Shown here: piece by piece, positions 60,874-64,000 of the stretch
Layout of the letters: every line of letters begins with the position of its first letter
Numbering within the stretch: position 1 is the first letter of the stretch
Source: DASUPK01 sp963695805
GTDB lineage: Bacteria > Actinomycetota > Thermoleophilia > Solirubrobacterales > 70-9
Length of the DNA stretch: 64,000 nucleotides
Assembly: GCA_963695805.1 (NCBI GenBank)
Contig: CAVOHV010000006.1
Coordinates: 131,619-195,618, forward strand
Reading direction: 5' to 3'
Notes under the pieces: model-generated
The model's input: the letters and a program-made list of their open reading frames with translations, nothing else
What the model was told of the DNA's origin: nothing
Databases searched by the model: none
Made by a program: the position numbers and the translations under genes

Positions 60874-61816
60874 CAGTCACGCCCTGGTCTGCGAGTTGGA
60901 GTTTCCGTAGTAGCCAGTTCCGTGAGGCGACGAGTTGGCTGCGGTCGTCGCTGCTGAGTTCGCGTTTGAAGTGAAAGACGTCGTTTCGCAAGTCTGCGAT
61001 GCGTTCAAGTCGGGCCCGCACCCGTGAGCGCTCGCTGCCGAGGATTGGTTGAAACTGGGGCCAGTTACGACCGTCTCCGATCACGGAGACGTACTCGGCA
61101 AAGGACATCTCGACGAGCAATTTGGGCATCTGCTCCTCGCGGTTCGTGTAGAGAGAACCCAAACTGCGCTGGATGCAATCCTTGAGCTGCTCTGGGGTGA
61201 CCGCACGGGAAATCACGGCTCGTATCGCCTGCTCGATCTCTTGGAGTTGCACAAACTGCTCCGCGAGATCGTGGAGATAGCGCAATGCATCGACTCCCGT
61301 GAGAATCCCGACGAGATGGTCGGGCTCACCAACTAGTACCGCACCTTTTGAATCGAGAGCGTCGAAGATCGAGTCCAGCTCGGCAGTTATGTGCACGATC
61401 GTCAACTCCTCAGTGAATTCGTCGACTGGGAGCTCAAGGGGATGAGTCTTTTCCCCTTGAGTCTCGAGAACGCCACGGGCGAAGGACCGATAGCTAAATG
61501 CGCCCAACACCACCTGACCGGAAACGACCGGCACCTGAGAGTAATTATGGGCGGACATGAGGGCAAGCGCCTCTGCCGCAGGACAATCAGGCGAGACCAC
61601 TACGAGATCTTGGTTTTCGGGCAGTAGCTTATTGACGCGGTGGAACAGCTCGGTGACGCCCGCCGATTCTTGAGAGACCGCGCCGACCTTAGATTCTGAG
61701 AGAGCGGATGACTCTTGGCTGCCAGTCCCGTCTGAGGTTTCGGACTTCGAGGACGCAGACTCGTTTGGCTCGAGCGGGGAATCCGGCTCGGCGTTTTCCT
61801 CATCTGCGACGCCCAT
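60866..61816 (-). CDS. CBS-pair protein with C-terminal HEPN-like domain
   Basis: 316 residues from ATG 61816 (taggaaaag upstream); TTG 61831 would add 5. Residues 1-50 are Ser/Glu-rich and disordered. CBS 1 at about 65-118 (LVVVSPDCPAAEALALMSAH, VPVVSGQVVLGAFSYRSFAR), CBS 2 at about 133-185 (TIVHITAELDSIFDALDSKG, LVGILTGVDALRYL). The C-terminal part (190-305) is helical with MSFAEYVSVIGDGRNWPQF and IADLRNDVFHF, an R-N-x3-H motif at 277-282 as in HEPN ribonucleases, closest in look to the Swt1/ApeA-type group. It probably senses a nucleotide through CBS and cuts or binds RNA. GC is lower than the flanks. Confidence 0.72.
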   Translation of the reverse strand: MGVADEENAEPDSPLEPNESASSKSETSDGTGSQESSALSESKVGAVSQESAGVTELFHRVNKLLPENQDLVVVSPDCPAAEALALMSAHNYSQVPVVSGQVVLGAFSYRSFARGVLETQGEKTHPLELPVDEFTEELTIVHITAELDSIFDALDSKGAVLVGEPDHLVGILTGVDALRYLHDLAEQFVQLQEIEQAIRAVISRAVTPEQLKDCIQRSLGSLYTNREEQMPKLLVEMSFAEYVSVIGDGRNWPQFQPILGSERSRVRARLERIADLRNDVFHFKRELSSDDRSQLVASRNWLLRKLQLADQGVTGD

Positions 61817-62013
61817 TCTTTTCCTACCCAATTTGTTTGCGGATCAATGTCAAGGCCCGAAAAGGACTTAGTTGGGCTTGGCGGTAGCCCGCCTAGGAGC
61901 GTGGCCCCACGTTATGGATGTCTCGACTACACACACCCCCGGACCAGCTAACGGCTCGCTCAGGAGTCGCGCCCAAGTCTGAATGGTTCTCGCATCGAAA
62001 CGTCGCCCGGACC

Positions 62014-63870
<1,857 letters not shown>

Positions 63871-63963
63871 CCGCCTACATTGGCGCAGAACGCGGTCGGA
63901 TAGCTAGGTTGCTTCCGCTTCCACACGAGAGTGGGCGATTCTCTCGGCTTCGCTCACCGCGCA

Positions 63964-63969
63964 TAAAAT
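63964..63969 (+). promoter_or_regulatory. -10 hexamer TAAAAT before the last gene
   Basis: Ends 9 nt before ATG 63979; leaderless or very short leader. Confidence 0.4.
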
Positions 63970-63978
63970 CGCCGGTCG

Positions 63979-64000
63979 ATGACCGAGCGGATCGAGGTTG
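63979..64000 (+). CDS. Start of a truncated gene
   Basis: ATG 63979 followed by codons for TERIEV up to the window end. Too short to identify. Supported only by the -10 hexamer upstream and by being open. Confidence 0.35.

Overview
The window looks like one chromosomal segment of a very GC-rich actinobacterium. The gene set and order (glmU-prs, rplY-pth, mfd, a SurA-like foldase, mazG, eno, a DivIC/FtsB-like gene), many GTG/TTG starts, a GerW/YtfJ-like protein and a solitary csrA fit the class Thermoleophilia (Solirubrobacterales) best. This assignment is inference from content; there is no rRNA to confirm it.

Layout. 1-2.7 kb: the end of a DUF4242 gene, then glmU and prs. 2.66-4.98 kb: a small decayed integrated element bounded by an exact 17-bp direct repeat, one copy of which is the last 17 bases of prs. 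It has an inner pair of tandem GGGACAC arm-like repeats, a frameshifted membrane-protein gene, small Cys-containing proteins, a duplicated 15-residue tail, a strongly foldable stretch and a uspA, but no integrase. 5-18.3 kb: housekeeping genes (lipoprotein, GDPD phosphodiesterase, UbiB-like kinase, L25, Pth, enoyl-CoA hydratase, two VOC proteins, Mfd, foldase, MazG, enolase, DivIC). Six copies of a small palindromic repeat with compensatory stem changes are scattered through 7.8-18.4 kb, two of them inside reading frames. 18.4-27.4 kb: four tandem paralogous multi-pass membrane proteins of about 750 residues in one operon with 4-nt overlaps, perhaps GT-C-like glycosyltransferases.

27.4-41 kb: CsrA, a nuclease, class I aldolase, YbdK-type ligase, an HxlR-like regulator, a zinc-ribbon pseudo-rhomboid, an O-methyltransferase/GNAT/hydrolase run, an R2-like oxidase, an ECF sigma factor fused to an anti-sigma zinc finger and low-complexity tail, a divergent MFS/MarR pair and tRNA-Leu(UAA). 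41-47.2 kb: a thiamine-binding-like protein, an NAD(P)-binding protein, a membrane adenylate cyclase, and a five-gene SipW/TasA-like secretion and fibre locus. 47.5-59.4 kb: a coiled-coil protein, a TPP enzyme, two paralogous zinc-finger/HTH proteins around an LPG-synthase-like membrane protein, CBS and DUF1918 proteins, an alpha/beta-hydrolase/cyclase fusion, a DEAD-box helicase, CapA, YbaK, a GerW-like protein and TypA.

59.5-61.8 kb: a compositionally distinct two-gene unit lying between typA and recQ. It encodes an SF2 helicase-like ATPase and a CBS-pair protein with a C-terminal HEPN-like RNxxxH motif. It is the best candidate here for an undescribed (defence-like) system. The window ends with a RecQ-family helicase and the first codons of another gene.

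Many genes have a TAnnnT-type -10 hexamer ending only 6-7 nt before the start codon, which suggests leaderless transcripts.
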